Assembly: GCA_038150305.1 (NCBI GenBank)
Contig: JAYOTG010000013.1
Span: forward strand, 1-48,879
Direction: 5' to 3'
Origin: MGIIa-L3 sp038150305
Lineage (GTDB): Archaea > Thermoplasmatota > Poseidoniia > Poseidoniales > Poseidoniaceae
Length of the DNA: 48,879 nucleotides
Below are positions 40,608 through 47,744 of the stretch, piece by piece (position 1 is the stretch's first letter; every line of letters starts with the position of its first letter). The position numbers and the translations under genes are program-made. A model generated the notes under the pieces. It did not search any database and was not told the origin of the DNA. It saw only the letters and a list, made by a program, of their open reading frames with translations.

Positions 40608-41468
40608 ATGGCTCCGGTCAAGGACGCGCTCATCGTCGCAGGTGGGCTGGGGACGCGCATGTTCCCCGCCAGCGCGATGCTGGCCAAGGAAGCGCTGCCC
40701 TTGGTGGATGTTCCGTTGCTGACCCACCTGATGCAGGAGGCCGTGCACGCTGGAGCCACGCGCATCCACATCATCTCCCGACCCGGAAAGGACCTGAGCG
40801 CATGGAAAGAGGGGCGGGCTGAATTGGCTCACCTCGGCCCACACGTCCATCCCCATCACCTCGATCCTGCTCAAGGCGTGGAGGTGCTGGTGCACGAACA
40901 GGTGGAACAACGCGGCTTGGGCGACGCCATTGCGTGCGCCCTGCACGCGGTGGAGGGGCCCTTTCTCGTCCTGTTGGGGGACAACCTCCTGATGACCCAG
41001 CACCATGGCCCAGACGTGCTTGCACCCTCGACGGCCTCACGCGACCTGGTCGAGGCCTACCAGCAGACGGGACGGCCGGTGGCCGGTTTGATGCGCGTCC
41101 CTCCCGAGGAAGCCTCGTCCTTCGGCATGGTCGCCATGCACGACGATCGCATCACGGAAGTCGTGGAGAAGCCCGCTCCCGGCGAAGCGCCCTCCGATCT
41201 CGCCTTGTGTGGCCGGTACCTGTGGACGGAAGATGCCGCTGCCTTGCTCGACCGCTATGACGTCGAAGCGCACGGGGAGTTGCAGAGCATCCGTGTCCAA
41301 GAGCACTGGATGAACGAGGGCGGCATGACGGGCGTGGTGCACGAAGGGGCCGTATGGTACGATGCAGGACGCCCCTTGCCTTGGCTCAAGGCGCAAATCG
41401 ACCATGCCCTGCGGCGTGAGGACATGCGGGGAGACCTCGAGGCGTGGTTGAACTCACGCCTCGGTTGA
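40608..41468 (+). CDS. UTP-glucose-1-phosphate uridylyltransferase-like sugar nucleotidyltransferase
   Basis: 286 residues of the GalU-type nucleotidyltransferase family. The N-terminal nucleotide-binding loop is DALIVAGGLGTRMFPASAML, followed by KEALPLVDVPLL; the metal-binding Asp lies in FLVLLGDNLLM, and VVEKPAPGEAPSDLALCGRYL provides the sugar-binding part. The product would be UDP-glucose or a related sugar nucleotide for glycans. The ATG giving MAPVKDALIVAGG is supported by the promoter position. Its 3' end overlaps that of the convergent membrane protein by 15 bp. Confidence 0.85.
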   Translation: MAPVKDALIVAGGLGTRMFPASAMLAKEALPLVDVPLLTHLMQEAVHAGATRIHIISRPGKDLSAWKEGRAELAHLGPHVHPHHLDPAQGVEVLVHEQVEQRGLGDAIACALHAVEGPFLVLLGDNLLMTQHHGPDVLAPSTASRDLVEAYQQTGRPVAGLMRVPPEEASSFGMVAMHDDRITEVVEKPAPGEAPSDLALCGRYLWTEDAAALLDRYDVEAHGELQSIRVQEHWMNEGGMTGVVHEGAVWYDAGRPLPWLKAQIDHALRREDMRGDLEAWLNSRLG

Positions 41469-42143
41469 GTCGTCCATGGCCGTGACTGAAGACGCCACCT
41501 TGCCTTTGTTCACCCCAATCTGATTCCACGTCAGCAGTGGGGTTCCGATGACGGTCGCTCCCAGCCAAGTGAGGACGTTGCTGCCGAACACCGTGATGGT
41601 GAAAGCGGTCACCGTTGCGATGGTGCCAGCGCCCATGTAGGTCACGTGAAGAGCAATGCGCTGCTTGCCCCGGGGCCCCTTCTCGCCGGATTGGAGCATC
41701 CTTTGCTGAACGACCAATCCAAGCAAGACCGCAGCGAAAATGGCTGGCACGACGGCAAACCCGCGCGATGTGCCCAAGGGAGATTCGCCAGAAATTGCGA
41801 TATAGGCCGCCGTGGCGGAAAGGCCGATGCCTCCGACGGCGCCCATGATGAGGAGCCATCGGTCCACGGCTCCAATGTCGCCTCTCCTGTTCTTGGCAAA
41901 GCGCCAACCGACGAGCACCAAATACGTGGAAAAGAAAGCGATGAGCAACAAAAATGTCGAGGCACCCAAGAAGAACAGGATGGCAGCCGTAAGGCCGACA
42001 GCGACCATGGCCATGCCGTACACGCGCCCGATCTTTGCGTGTGCTTTCGGGCCCTTTTTCGTCACGTAAGCCATCATCATGGTCAGCAAAGCCACCGACC
42101 CAGCGATGATGTGAAGCGTCAGCATGACGCTGTGGAGGTCCAT
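41454..42143 (-). CDS. DUF2306-like integral membrane protein
   Basis: 229 residues with about seven helices. The start LHSVMLTLHIIAGSVALL and the following KKGPKAHAKIGRVYGMAM match the DUF2306-type pattern, in which a conserved His in helix 1 and the KxHxxxGRxY loop recur; the family function is unknown (some members are near heme or redox proteins). The ATG is 27 bp from a TATA element. Its last 15 bp overlap the convergent nucleotidyltransferase gene. Confidence 0.75.
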   Translation of the reverse strand: MDLHSVMLTLHIIAGSVALLTMMMAYVTKKGPKAHAKIGRVYGMAMVAVGLTAAILFFLGASTFLLLIAFFSTYLVLVGWRFAKNRRGDIGAVDRWLLIMGAVGGIGLSATAAYIAISGESPLGTSRGFAVVPAIFAAVLLGLVVQQRMLQSGEKGPRGKQRIALHVTYMGAGTIATVTAFTITVFGSNVLTWLGATVIGTPLLTWNQIGVNKGKVASSVTAMDDSTEA

Positions 42144-42164
42144 GGGCCCGGGCCTATCGTGCCT

Positions 42165-42174
42165 CGTTTTAGAG
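42165..42174 (-). promoter_or_regulatory. TATA element of the DUF2306-like gene
   Basis: The minus strand reads CTCTAAAACG, centred 27 bp before the ATG, just past the stop of the RNase H gene. Confidence 0.5.
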
Positions 42175-42181
42175 TTCGGTG

Positions 42182-42721
42182 CTATCGGTTGCCCGTGCGC
42201 CAGAACGAAAGCGGGTCAGGTGCTTCTCCGAGGGCATGACGACCGGCGAGGTGATCGGCCCGTTCGTTCCACCGATGCCCTCGATGGGCACGCACGTGAT
42301 CCCAAGCCACGTCACGTTGCTCCTTCACTTCCATCCAGAGGGCTTGCACGCGGGCGACGAGTGCCCTGTTGGCCTTGGCTTTCCACGAGCCGTCCGCCAA
42401 ATTCCCGGCGTAGATGGAGTCGGCCCGGATCAATGCGCTTGCATCCGAGGCCTGGAGCAACAGCCAACGCAAGGCCTGTGCAAAGGCGGACAACTCGGCG
42501 GTGTTGTTCGAGCCAACCTCTGCTCCGAGGAAGCCGGGTGCTTCTGGATCGGTGAGCACGGACCCGGCTTCCTCGTGCACGACTTCGCCGGAACCTCGGC
42601 CGTGCGGCAAATCACCTTCAACGACCACGAAGGCCCAAGCCGCAGGTGTTGTGGCGTCAACGTCCCGGTTGCCAGGACACGAGCCGTCGACGTAAATCGT
42701 CCACGTGGGTTGGGCGTCCAT
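42182..42721 (-). CDS. rnhA: Ribonuclease H (type 1)
   Basis: 179 residues. It degrades RNA in RNA-DNA hybrids. The four catalytic carboxylates can be placed: Asp12 in IYVDGSCPGN, Glu76 in GSNNTAELSAF, Asp101 in IRADSIYAGN and Asp156 in HRWNERADHLAG, with His146/149 before the last. The insert of about 25 residues between the first two motifs is longer than in E. coli RnhA. Thirteen bases after gcvH, so the two may be cotranscribed. Confidence 0.9.
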   Translation of the reverse strand: MDAQPTWTIYVDGSCPGNRDVDATTPAAWAFVVVEGDLPHGRGSGEVVHEEAGSVLTDPEAPGFLGAEVGSNNTAELSAFAQALRWLLLQASDASALIRADSIYAGNLADGSWKAKANRALVARVQALWMEVKEQRDVAWDHVRAHRGHRWNERADHLAGRHALGEAPDPLSFWRTGNR

Positions 42722-42734
42722 CGACGCCCCTCAC

Positions 42735-43118
42735 TCACTCACCGAGCATCGCGGCATAGGCCGCTGCGTCCATCAGGCCGTCCAAGGCGGACATGTCCTC
42801 TAGGCGCATGCGAACGATCCAGCCGTCGCCGTACGGGTCGCTGTTCATCAGTTCTGGCTCATCCTCAAGCGCGTCGTTGACGGCGACGATTTCGCCCGCC
42901 AAGGGCGCGAAGATCGGTGACGCCGATTTGACGGATTCAACCACCGCAAACTCGCCCATGTCGCCCATCGTGTCACCTTCGGCTGGCAGCTCGATGTAGA
43001 CGATGTCGGTCAGGGCGTCTTGGGCGTGGTCGGTGATGCCAATGGCGACCAAGTCGCCTTCCACGCGAAGCCATTCGTGTTCGGCGGTGTAGCGCAGGCC
43101 TTCTGGAATCTCGCTCAT
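42735..43118 (-). CDS. gcvH: Glycine cleavage system H protein
   Basis: 127 residues, standard length. This small carrier swings the aminomethyl group on a lipoyl arm between the P, T and L proteins. The lipoylation site is Lys64 in AVVESVKSASPI; the start RYTAEHEWLRVEGD and the end DGWIVRMRLED are typical. No other glycine cleavage genes are present in the window, so it is encoded apart from them. A TATA-like element lies 26 bp before the ATG. Confidence 0.96.
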   Translation of the reverse strand: MSEIPEGLRYTAEHEWLRVEGDLVAIGITDHAQDALTDIVYIELPAEGDTMGDMGEFAVVESVKSASPIFAPLAGEIVAVNDALEDEPELMNSDPYGDGWIVRMRLEDMSALDGLMDAAAYAAMLGE

Positions 43119-43138
43119 GAGCGGACGTCAGCCTCCGC

Positions 43139-43149
43139 GGTTCAAGAAC
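43139..43149 (-). promoter_or_regulatory. TATA element of gcvH
   Basis: The minus strand reads GTTCTTGAACC, centred 26 bp before the ATG; it is also a near-perfect palindrome. Confidence 0.45.
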
Positions 43150-43161
43150 GCACCGTCGCCT

Positions 43162-43503
43162 TCAGGCCTCTTCGTCGAGGGCCTCGCGCAACGCATCCGC
43201 TTCCAGCCGTGCCCAAGCGCGGCTGCTTTGCTCCTGCTTTTCCAGCTCCGCCATGTCTTGCTTGAGGCGTCCCGCCATCGCTTCATCGCCGTCCGTGGGA
43301 AACAGCCAGGTCAACTGAGGCGCACCTTGAGCAAGCGCCACGCCGGCCGCGATCATCACGGCGCCCAACAAGAACACCAATGTTCCTGATGAGGAGACTT
43401 CGAGGGTGGTCCGGCCCGATTGGAGACCAAAGGCCCACGCCAAGAGCACGGTCAATCCCCCACCCGTGAGCAGGCGCTGAGCCATCAACGCAGGCGGAAG
43501 CAT
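43162..43503 (-). CDS. Small two-helix membrane protein, unknown function
   Basis: 113 residues. Two predicted helices (LLTGGGLTVLLAWAFGL and GTLVFLLGAVMIAAGVAL) with a short loop, then a charged cytoplasmic tail that looks helical (MAGRLKQDMAELEKQEQSSRAW and onward) and may form a coiled coil. No family recognised. Confidence 0.65.
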   Translation of the reverse strand: MLPPALMAQRLLTGGGLTVLLAWAFGLQSGRTTLEVSSSGTLVFLLGAVMIAAGVALAQGAPQLTWLFPTDGDEAMAGRLKQDMAELEKQEQSSRAWARLEADALREALDEEA

Positions 43504-43525
43504 GGTGCGATGACGGGCCTCACCG

Positions 43526-43533
43526 TCTTGAAC
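43526..43533 (-). promoter_or_regulatory. TATA-like element of the small membrane protein
   Basis: The minus strand reads GTTCAAGA, centred about 27 bp before the ATG. Confidence 0.45.
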
Positions 43534-43542
43534 GTGGTGCGC

Positions 43543-44124
43543 TCAGTAGGTCTCCCGCATCAACTTGTGAATCTTGTACGGAAGGAGCGCGCGGTTGACC
43601 GGGGTCACCTCGAGGATGCGTCCGTCATCACGGCGGCGGATGTCCTGAAGAAGCGGATGTCGGCTTTTCTTGTGGAGGGTCAACAACGTCGGTTTGTCGA
43701 CTTCCAAGACCTCGCGGACGGCGGCAACGTAGGCTTCGGACTCAACGGTGAATTTCCCGATTTCATCGATCACGATGACTTCGGATTCTTCCTTGGCCCG
43801 ACGAAGGGCGGGAATGGCGACGCGCTCCAATTCAGCAAGATCCAGCCCGAGACCGAGCACGCGAAGGCGGTCGTCGTTGCTGCGGTGAGCGATGATGCCT
43901 TCTTCACCGCTGACGATGTCGATGATCTTGTAGCCTTGGCGTTCGCTTCCTTCGAGGATGGGCTCCATGCGAAGGCCCGCGGTGATGAGGGTGTTCGGAT
44001 CACCACCTCGCATGCGCAATTCACGCACGCGTTCGTCCACAATCATGTCCAGGACTTTGCTCATGACGGCCGATTTGCCAGAACGTGGCAAGCCGGTGAT
44101 GCCGATTTTTGGGTGAAGTCCCAT
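43543..44124 (-). CDS. THEP1-type nucleoside-triphosphatase
   Basis: 193 residues of the COG1618/NTPase_1 family, P-loop enzymes that hydrolyse NTPs and have been linked to nucleotide-pool or RNA functions without a settled role. The Walker A loop is ITGLPRSGKSAV near residues 9-20, and the Walker B with family signature is EVIVIDEIGKFTVES; LTLHKKSRHPLLQDI follows. The longer frame upstream was rejected: a Shine-Dalgarno GGGAGG lies nine bases before this ATG and a TATA box precedes it at a distance that gives a 23-base leader. Confidence 0.85.
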   Translation of the reverse strand: MGLHPKIGITGLPRSGKSAVMSKVLDMIVDERVRELRMRGGDPNTLITAGLRMEPILEGSERQGYKIIDIVSGEEGIIAHRSNDDRLRVLGLGLDLAELERVAIPALRRAKEESEVIVIDEIGKFTVESEAYVAAVREVLEVDKPTLLTLHKKSRHPLLQDIRRRDDGRILEVTPVNRALLPYKIHKLMRETY

Positions 44125-44132
44125 GATGACGT

Positions 44133-44138
44133 CCTCCC
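44133..44138 (-). promoter_or_regulatory. Shine-Dalgarno site of the THEP1 gene
   Basis: GGGAGG on the minus strand, eight bases before the ATG; it decides between several upstream in-frame codons. Confidence 0.6.
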
Positions 44139-44168
44139 AATTCGAGCGGGCTGAGCACCTCGGTGGGC

Positions 44169-44177
44169 GATATAAAG
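44169..44177 (-). promoter_or_regulatory. TATA box of the THEP1 gene
   Basis: CTTTATATC on the minus strand, the most canonical TATA box in the window, about 49 bp before the ATG, so this transcript has a short leader. Confidence 0.6.
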
Positions 44178-44216
44178 CCTGCTCCATACACGGCCGAGAT
44201 GTCCGGAATCCGGCAT

Positions 44217-44636
44217 TCAATCGGTTTCCTCGTGCAGCGATGCCATCCAGTTCAACCCAGATTCGACCCATGCAAAAGCATCCTTGAGCACTTTTTTCTT
44301 GACGTCGAGCGCTTCACACATCTGCCTCAGGAGACGGACTTCGGCTTCGTCGTACTCGCCGTCCACGGCGGCCACGTACGCCGCGAGATAGAGCACGGTG
44401 CGGGCATGCTTCGGATCAATCTCAGCCAGAGAAGCCGACCAAAGTGGGGGGTCTGTGAGCTGATTTCGCAAACCTGCCCGCGCTTCGGGGTGGAGCATCA
44501 CGGCGCCCATGATGGATTCCACGCACGCGGCTTCTTCTGCGACGATGGCACCGTCCGCTGCGGCGACGGCCACGAGGACTTCCAGGAGCGCATGACGTTG
44601 CTCGACGGGGAGGTCGAGGGCCGTCGAAAGCAGCAC
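44217..44636 (-). CDS. TerB-like (DUF533-like) helical protein
   Basis: 139 residues, all helical. The TerB-type metal-binding pattern is present twice: AAADGAIVAEEAACVESIMG and AAVDGEYDEAEVRLLRQMC, where Asp and Glu after an Ala-rich helix form the family's acidic site. TerB and DUF533 proteins are linked to tellurite/stress responses and envelope functions; the role here is unknown. GTG start; the stop of the upstream TerB-like gene lies four bases away. The two are paralogues by pattern. Confidence 0.7.
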   Translation of the reverse strand: MLLSTALDLPVEQRHALLEVLVAVAAADGAIVAEEAACVESIMGAVMLHPEARAGLRNQLTDPPLWSASLAEIDPKHARTVLYLAAYVAAVDGEYDEAEVRLLRQMCEALDVKKKVLKDAFAWVESGLNWMASLHEETD

Positions 44637-44640
44637 AGGA

Positions 44641-45069
44641 TCACGCCAGGTCGTTCAGAAGGGCGTATCCCTCGTTCATCCACGCGTACCCTTCCTCGGT
44701 CCACTTGAGCAAGCGGTCGACGGCGTCTTCGGCAAGGCCGAGATGATCCGCGATGCTCCTCAACGCTTCCAATTCATCTTCGTCGACGTTGCCGTCCGCG
44801 GCCGCCATCAAGACGGAATCGCGGAGCGCGAGGCGGCCTGCTTCCGGACCGAGCTCTTGCATGCACTCCTCAAGGGGAGGAGGAACCTTCAGGGCTGAAC
44901 GAATGGACTTCCTTTGGTTCGGCGAAAGGAGGGCCGTGCCAAGGCGCTGCTCAAACATGGCCATTTCGTCGATGGTCAATTCATCGTCGACACGCGTCAT
45001 GAACGCCAAGACCTTGGCGTAGGCAAACCGCTCTTCTTGCGGGAGTTTGTGCAAGGTATCGGGCAGCAT
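44641..45069 (-). CDS. TerB-like helical protein, tandem paralogue
   Basis: 142 residues. Same layout as the next gene: LAFMTRVDDELTIDEMAMFEQRLG near the N-terminus and MAAADGNVDEDELEALRSIADHLGL in the second half, each an acidic TerB-type motif. The ATG giving MLPDTLHKLPQEERFAYAK is preferred because a TATA-like element lies 26 bp upstream; a longer frame begins at 45204 inside the divergent gene's start region. Confidence 0.7.
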   Translation of the reverse strand: MLPDTLHKLPQEERFAYAKVLAFMTRVDDELTIDEMAMFEQRLGTALLSPNQRKSIRSALKVPPPLEECMQELGPEAGRLALRDSVLMAAADGNVDEDELEALRSIADHLGLAEDAVDRLLKWTEEGYAWMNEGYALLNDLA

Positions 45070-45090
45070 GAGGGCGGATGCTGCAACGCC

Positions 45091-45100
45091 CCTCAAGAAC
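45091..45100 (-). promoter_or_regulatory. TATA-like element of the TerB-like operon
   Basis: The minus strand reads GTTCTTGAGG, centred 26 bp before the ATG. Confidence 0.45.
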
Positions 45101-45170
45101 CCAACGGCGACGAAGGGGTCAGCGCGACCAACACACGATGCGCCGGTCTTCGCCGTGGCGGGTGCACGAG

Positions 45171-45180
45171 CATCAAAGAG
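45171..45180 (+). promoter_or_regulatory. TATA-like element of the DUF2237 gene
   Basis: CATCAAAGAG centred about 27 bp before the ATG at 45203. Confidence 0.45.
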
Positions 45181-45202
45181 GGGGCGTGCTGGTGGTTCAC
45201 GC

Positions 45203-45565
45203 ATGGAGCCTTCACTGAACGTGCACGGTCACCCCCTCGAACCGTGTTCTGTCGACCCGCTTACGGGGTGGTACCGTGACGGGTGCTGCAACACGGACGA
45301 GCACGATCGTGGGATGCACACGGTGTGCTGCATCGTGAACGAAGACTTCCTCCATTTTGCCAAAGACGCCGGCAACGACCTGATGACGGCTGCTCCACAG
45401 TTCAACTTCCCAGGCCTGAAACCCGGCGATCAGTGGTGCGTTTGCGCGGCGACGTGGCGGGCAGCGGCCGAAGCGGGGGCAGCGTGCCCTGTTGATCTGG
45501 AGGCAACGCACCAGCGGACCCTCGACGTCGTGCCCTTGGAGTTGCTCGAACTCCACGCGGTGTGA
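45203..45565 (+). CDS. DUF2237 family protein
   Basis: 120 residues. The family hallmarks are plain: NVHGHPLEPCSVDPLTGWYR near the start, DGCCNTDEHDRGMHTVC, then FPGLKPGDQWCVCAATW and LEATHQRTL. Many conserved Cys and His residues (CC, CC and CVC pairs) suggest metal binding, but the biochemical function is unknown. A frame extending upstream is not supported: the TATA-like element lies 27 bp before this ATG. Its stop abuts that of the convergent dehydrogenase. Confidence 0.9.
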   Translation: MEPSLNVHGHPLEPCSVDPLTGWYRDGCCNTDEHDRGMHTVCCIVNEDFLHFAKDAGNDLMTAAPQFNFPGLKPGDQWCVCAATWRAAAEAGAACPVDLEATHQRTLDVVPLELLELHAV

Positions 45566-46390
45566 TCAGTCGTCGTTGGTGACCACGTCGGAGGGTTTGC
45601 CGGTCAACACTTCGCGCAGGCGAGCGTTGTCGCGCTGCATGGCGTCCATGATGGCGTACTTCACGCCCAAGGATTCGGCCAAGACGCCAAGAGCAAGGCT
45701 GTCCTTGGGCAGACACTTGCCGCCAAAGCCGCGGTACAATCCGAAAATCGGATCCAAGTGTGAAGGGCCAATGGGCTGGGCTTGCGGCGAGGTGATGATG
45801 TCACGGATGGCATACCAGTCCTCATCAAGCCCTTGACAAATGTCGTAGAGTTGGTTGGCAAATGTGACCTTGAGGGCGTAGAAGGTGTTCTTGGTGTACT
45901 TCACCAACTCCGCTTGCGTTGGTGTGACTTGGAAGGTCTGGTCGGTCCTCAACACGCCGGCTTCGCGGTGCTGCTGGAACACCGTTTCAGCCACATCAGC
46001 ATGGTGCGTGCCGCACACGAGGATGTCTTGGTTGGCAAAATCATGGAGGCGTTGGCGCTCCACCAGGAATTCTGGCGAATACGCGATCTTGAGGTGAGGA
46101 TAGCGGTCATGCCACGCTTGAGTGGTGCCGGGCACCACTGTCGACTTGATCACCACCGTGAAGCCCTCAGGAAGAACGTCGAGGATGCCCTCAACGATGC
46201 TGGTGTCGCACGCACCGGTTTCTGGGTGCGGGGGGGTCGGGACGGCGATGTATGCCATGTCCACATGATCGATGACATCGGCCAAGGTGGTGCCGCGTGC
46301 GGGGTCATGGACGTAGAGGTCGTGTGCGTCAGCGAAGCAATGCTCGATGGCCCCGCCGACCATGCCTGCGCCAATGATGCCGACCTTCAC
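45566..46390 (-). CDS. Short UDP-glucose/GDP-mannose-type nucleotide-sugar dehydrogenase
   Basis: 274 residues. The N-terminal Rossmann motif is VGIIGAGMVG, and the family blocks follow: AVPTPPHPETGACDTS, STVVPGTT, YSPEFLVE, TKNTFYALKVTFANQLYDIC and the catalytic Cys226 in GFGGKCLPKDS. It ends soon after, whereas typical members continue for about 150 residues with a UDP-binding domain; here that C-terminal domain is missing. The GTG start overlaps the stop of the nucleotidyltransferase gene by four bases. The pair would turn a sugar-1-phosphate into a nucleotide-sugar acid, if the truncated form is active. Confidence 0.85.
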   Translation of the reverse strand: MKVGIIGAGMVGGAIEHCFADAHDLYVHDPARGTTLADVIDHVDMAYIAVPTPPHPETGACDTSIVEGILDVLPEGFTVVIKSTVVPGTTQAWHDRYPHLKIAYSPEFLVERQRLHDFANQDILVCGTHHADVAETVFQQHREAGVLRTDQTFQVTPTQAELVKYTKNTFYALKVTFANQLYDICQGLDEDWYAIRDIITSPQAQPIGPSHLDPIFGLYRGFGGKCLPKDSLALGVLAESLGVKYAIMDAMQRDNARLREVLTGKPSDVVTNDD

Positions 46391-47157
46391 ACGCCATCCC
46401 TCGTGGGTTCTGTTCGGTGAGGATGTGGGTTCAGTTTCCCGTCTTTTGCCATGATGCTGGCTTGCAGGAGGGTCTCCGGCGTCCCGCAATCAATCCATGT
46501 CTCTTCTCCAACGTTCAACAGCGTCACAGCATGCTGTTGGACGTATGTTCGATTGATGTCGGAGATGCAAAACGACTCTCCTTTCGTGGCCACTGCCTCA
46601 TCGACGAAGGTCCAAAACCGCTCATCGTAGAGGTAAATACCGCCGATGGCAATGTTCGATGGTGGTGTCTCGGGCTTTTCGACGATGTCCACGACCTGGC
46701 CGGTATCGTCCAATACGGCGACCCCAAACGCGCGCGGATCGGTTTCCTCTCGAGCGAGAAGGACAGCGCCAGGGGGGTCAACAGCATCCTCGAACGCGGC
46801 AACGTGATCGGCGAGCTCGACGGTGGTGATGTTGTCGGAGAAGTAGATCAGCAAACGGGTGTTTTCGTTGTGCGGGCGAGCCAAGCCAAGGGCGTGTGCA
46901 ACGCCAAGCGGTTCCTCTTCCATCACGTAGTGGATGCGCTCACCAGGCAGTCCGGTGCCCACGTGCTGGGCAATTTGACCGATGAAACGGTTGGCGATGA
47001 TGGTGATGTCCTGAATGCCTGCACGCCGGATGGTGCCCAAGGCATAGTCGATGACGGGACGTTCGTGGATGGGGAGCAGGGTCTTCTGCGTGTAGCGTGT
47101 GAACGGCGCCAAACGGCTTCCATGGCCGCCTGCAACGAGGATGGCCTTCACTTTCAC
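46387..47157 (-). CDS. RmlA/GlmU-type sugar-1-phosphate nucleotidyltransferase
   Basis: 256 residues. The nucleotide-binding loop KAILVAGGHGSRLAPFT, then KTLLPIHERPVIDYAL, identify the NTP-transferase family; metal Asp in LIYFSDNITT; VDIVEKPETPPSNIAIGGIY and FCISDINRTYVQ complete the pattern. It resembles RmlA (dTTP) more than GalU. A GTG at residue 1 chosen here is 25 bp from a TATA-like element; a GTG two codons later and one five codons earlier are alternatives. Translationally coupled to the dehydrogenase (overlap GTGA). Confidence 0.85.
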   Translation of the reverse strand: MKVKAILVAGGHGSRLAPFTRYTQKTLLPIHERPVIDYALGTIRRAGIQDITIIANRFIGQIAQHVGTGLPGERIHYVMEEEPLGVAHALGLARPHNENTRLLIYFSDNITTVELADHVAAFEDAVDPPGAVLLAREETDPRAFGVAVLDDTGQVVDIVEKPETPPSNIAIGGIYLYDERFWTFVDEAVATKGESFCISDINRTYVQQHAVTLLNVGEETWIDCGTPETLLQASIMAKDGKLNPHPHRTEPTRDGV

Positions 47158-47177
47158 ATGCCTCGCATTCACGCGCT

Positions 47178-47185
47178 GTTCAAGG
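47178..47185 (-). promoter_or_regulatory. TATA-like element of the nucleotidyltransferase-dehydrogenase pair
   Basis: The minus strand reads CCTTGAAC, centred about 25 bp before the GTG; it overlaps the 3' end of the preceding membrane protein gene. Confidence 0.45.
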
Positions 47186-47740
47186 CTCCTCCGGTTCCTG
47201 CGCTTGGCTCAGATGGCGGAAGGTGTCTTCCGGTCCCGGCCCTGTCAGGCTGTTGGCGGCGACAAGGTCACCCAGCCGATCGAAGCCCGCCTCTTTCAGG
47301 TCGGGGTCGTTTGCTTCACTGGCAGCCCAGCGGGCTGCAGCAACCTCGTCGTACCGCTCGTTGGCCTCGGCACGCAAGCGTTCCGAAGGGCGGAGTGGGC
47401 CTTCGAGTCCCTCATACGCTTCAGATGACGCCATGGCGTCACGGCGCTGGCCCCGACCGAGATCGGAATCTGTCTGACCTGCCGTCCACCCAGACGGGTC
47501 TGAGCCACGGCGTCCGTCCGAGGGTTGGAGTTCGCTCCATTCTTCCTCAAATTCGCCCCTGACCTTGCTGGACGCCACGTACAGGAGCAACAACCCAGCC
47601 ATCACCAACGCGACGCTCAGCCAATGCCCAACGGCTTCGCTTTCCGTGCTTTGCAACTCCCAGACCACCGCTCCGGCAACCACCAAACAGAACGAGCAAA
47701 GGACGGCCAACGCTCCGGGACGACGGGTGCGCTCCGCCAT
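47180..47740 (-). CDS. Two-helix membrane protein with long charged tail
   Basis: 186 residues. Two helices (ALAVLCSFCLVVAGAVVWEL and HWLSVALVMAGLLLLYVA) lie in the first 60 residues. The remaining 125 are charged, partly helical and probably cytoplasmic (EANERYDEVAAARWAASEAND and similar). No motif recognised. The ATG four bases after the stop of the upstream small membrane protein gives translational coupling; the longer upstream frame is out of register with that gene and was rejected. Confidence 0.7.
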   Translation of the reverse strand: MAERTRRPGALAVLCSFCLVVAGAVVWELQSTESEAVGHWLSVALVMAGLLLLYVASSKVRGEFEEEWSELQPSDGRRGSDPSGWTAGQTDSDLGRGQRRDAMASSEAYEGLEGPLRPSERLRAEANERYDEVAAARWAASEANDPDLKEAGFDRLGDLVAANSLTGPGPEDTFRHLSQAQEPEEP

Positions 47741-47744
47741 GACC

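Noticed and set aside
40149..41006. 285-codon version of the four-helix membrane protein
   Set aside because: The first 150 codons are antisense to the GalU-like gene; the GTG at 40556 has a correctly placed promoter element.
43139..43149. Palindrome GGTTCAAGAAC before gcvH as a specific operator
   Set aside because: It coincides with the TATA-like element at the usual distance and such elements are near-symmetric throughout the window, so a separate operator is not supported.
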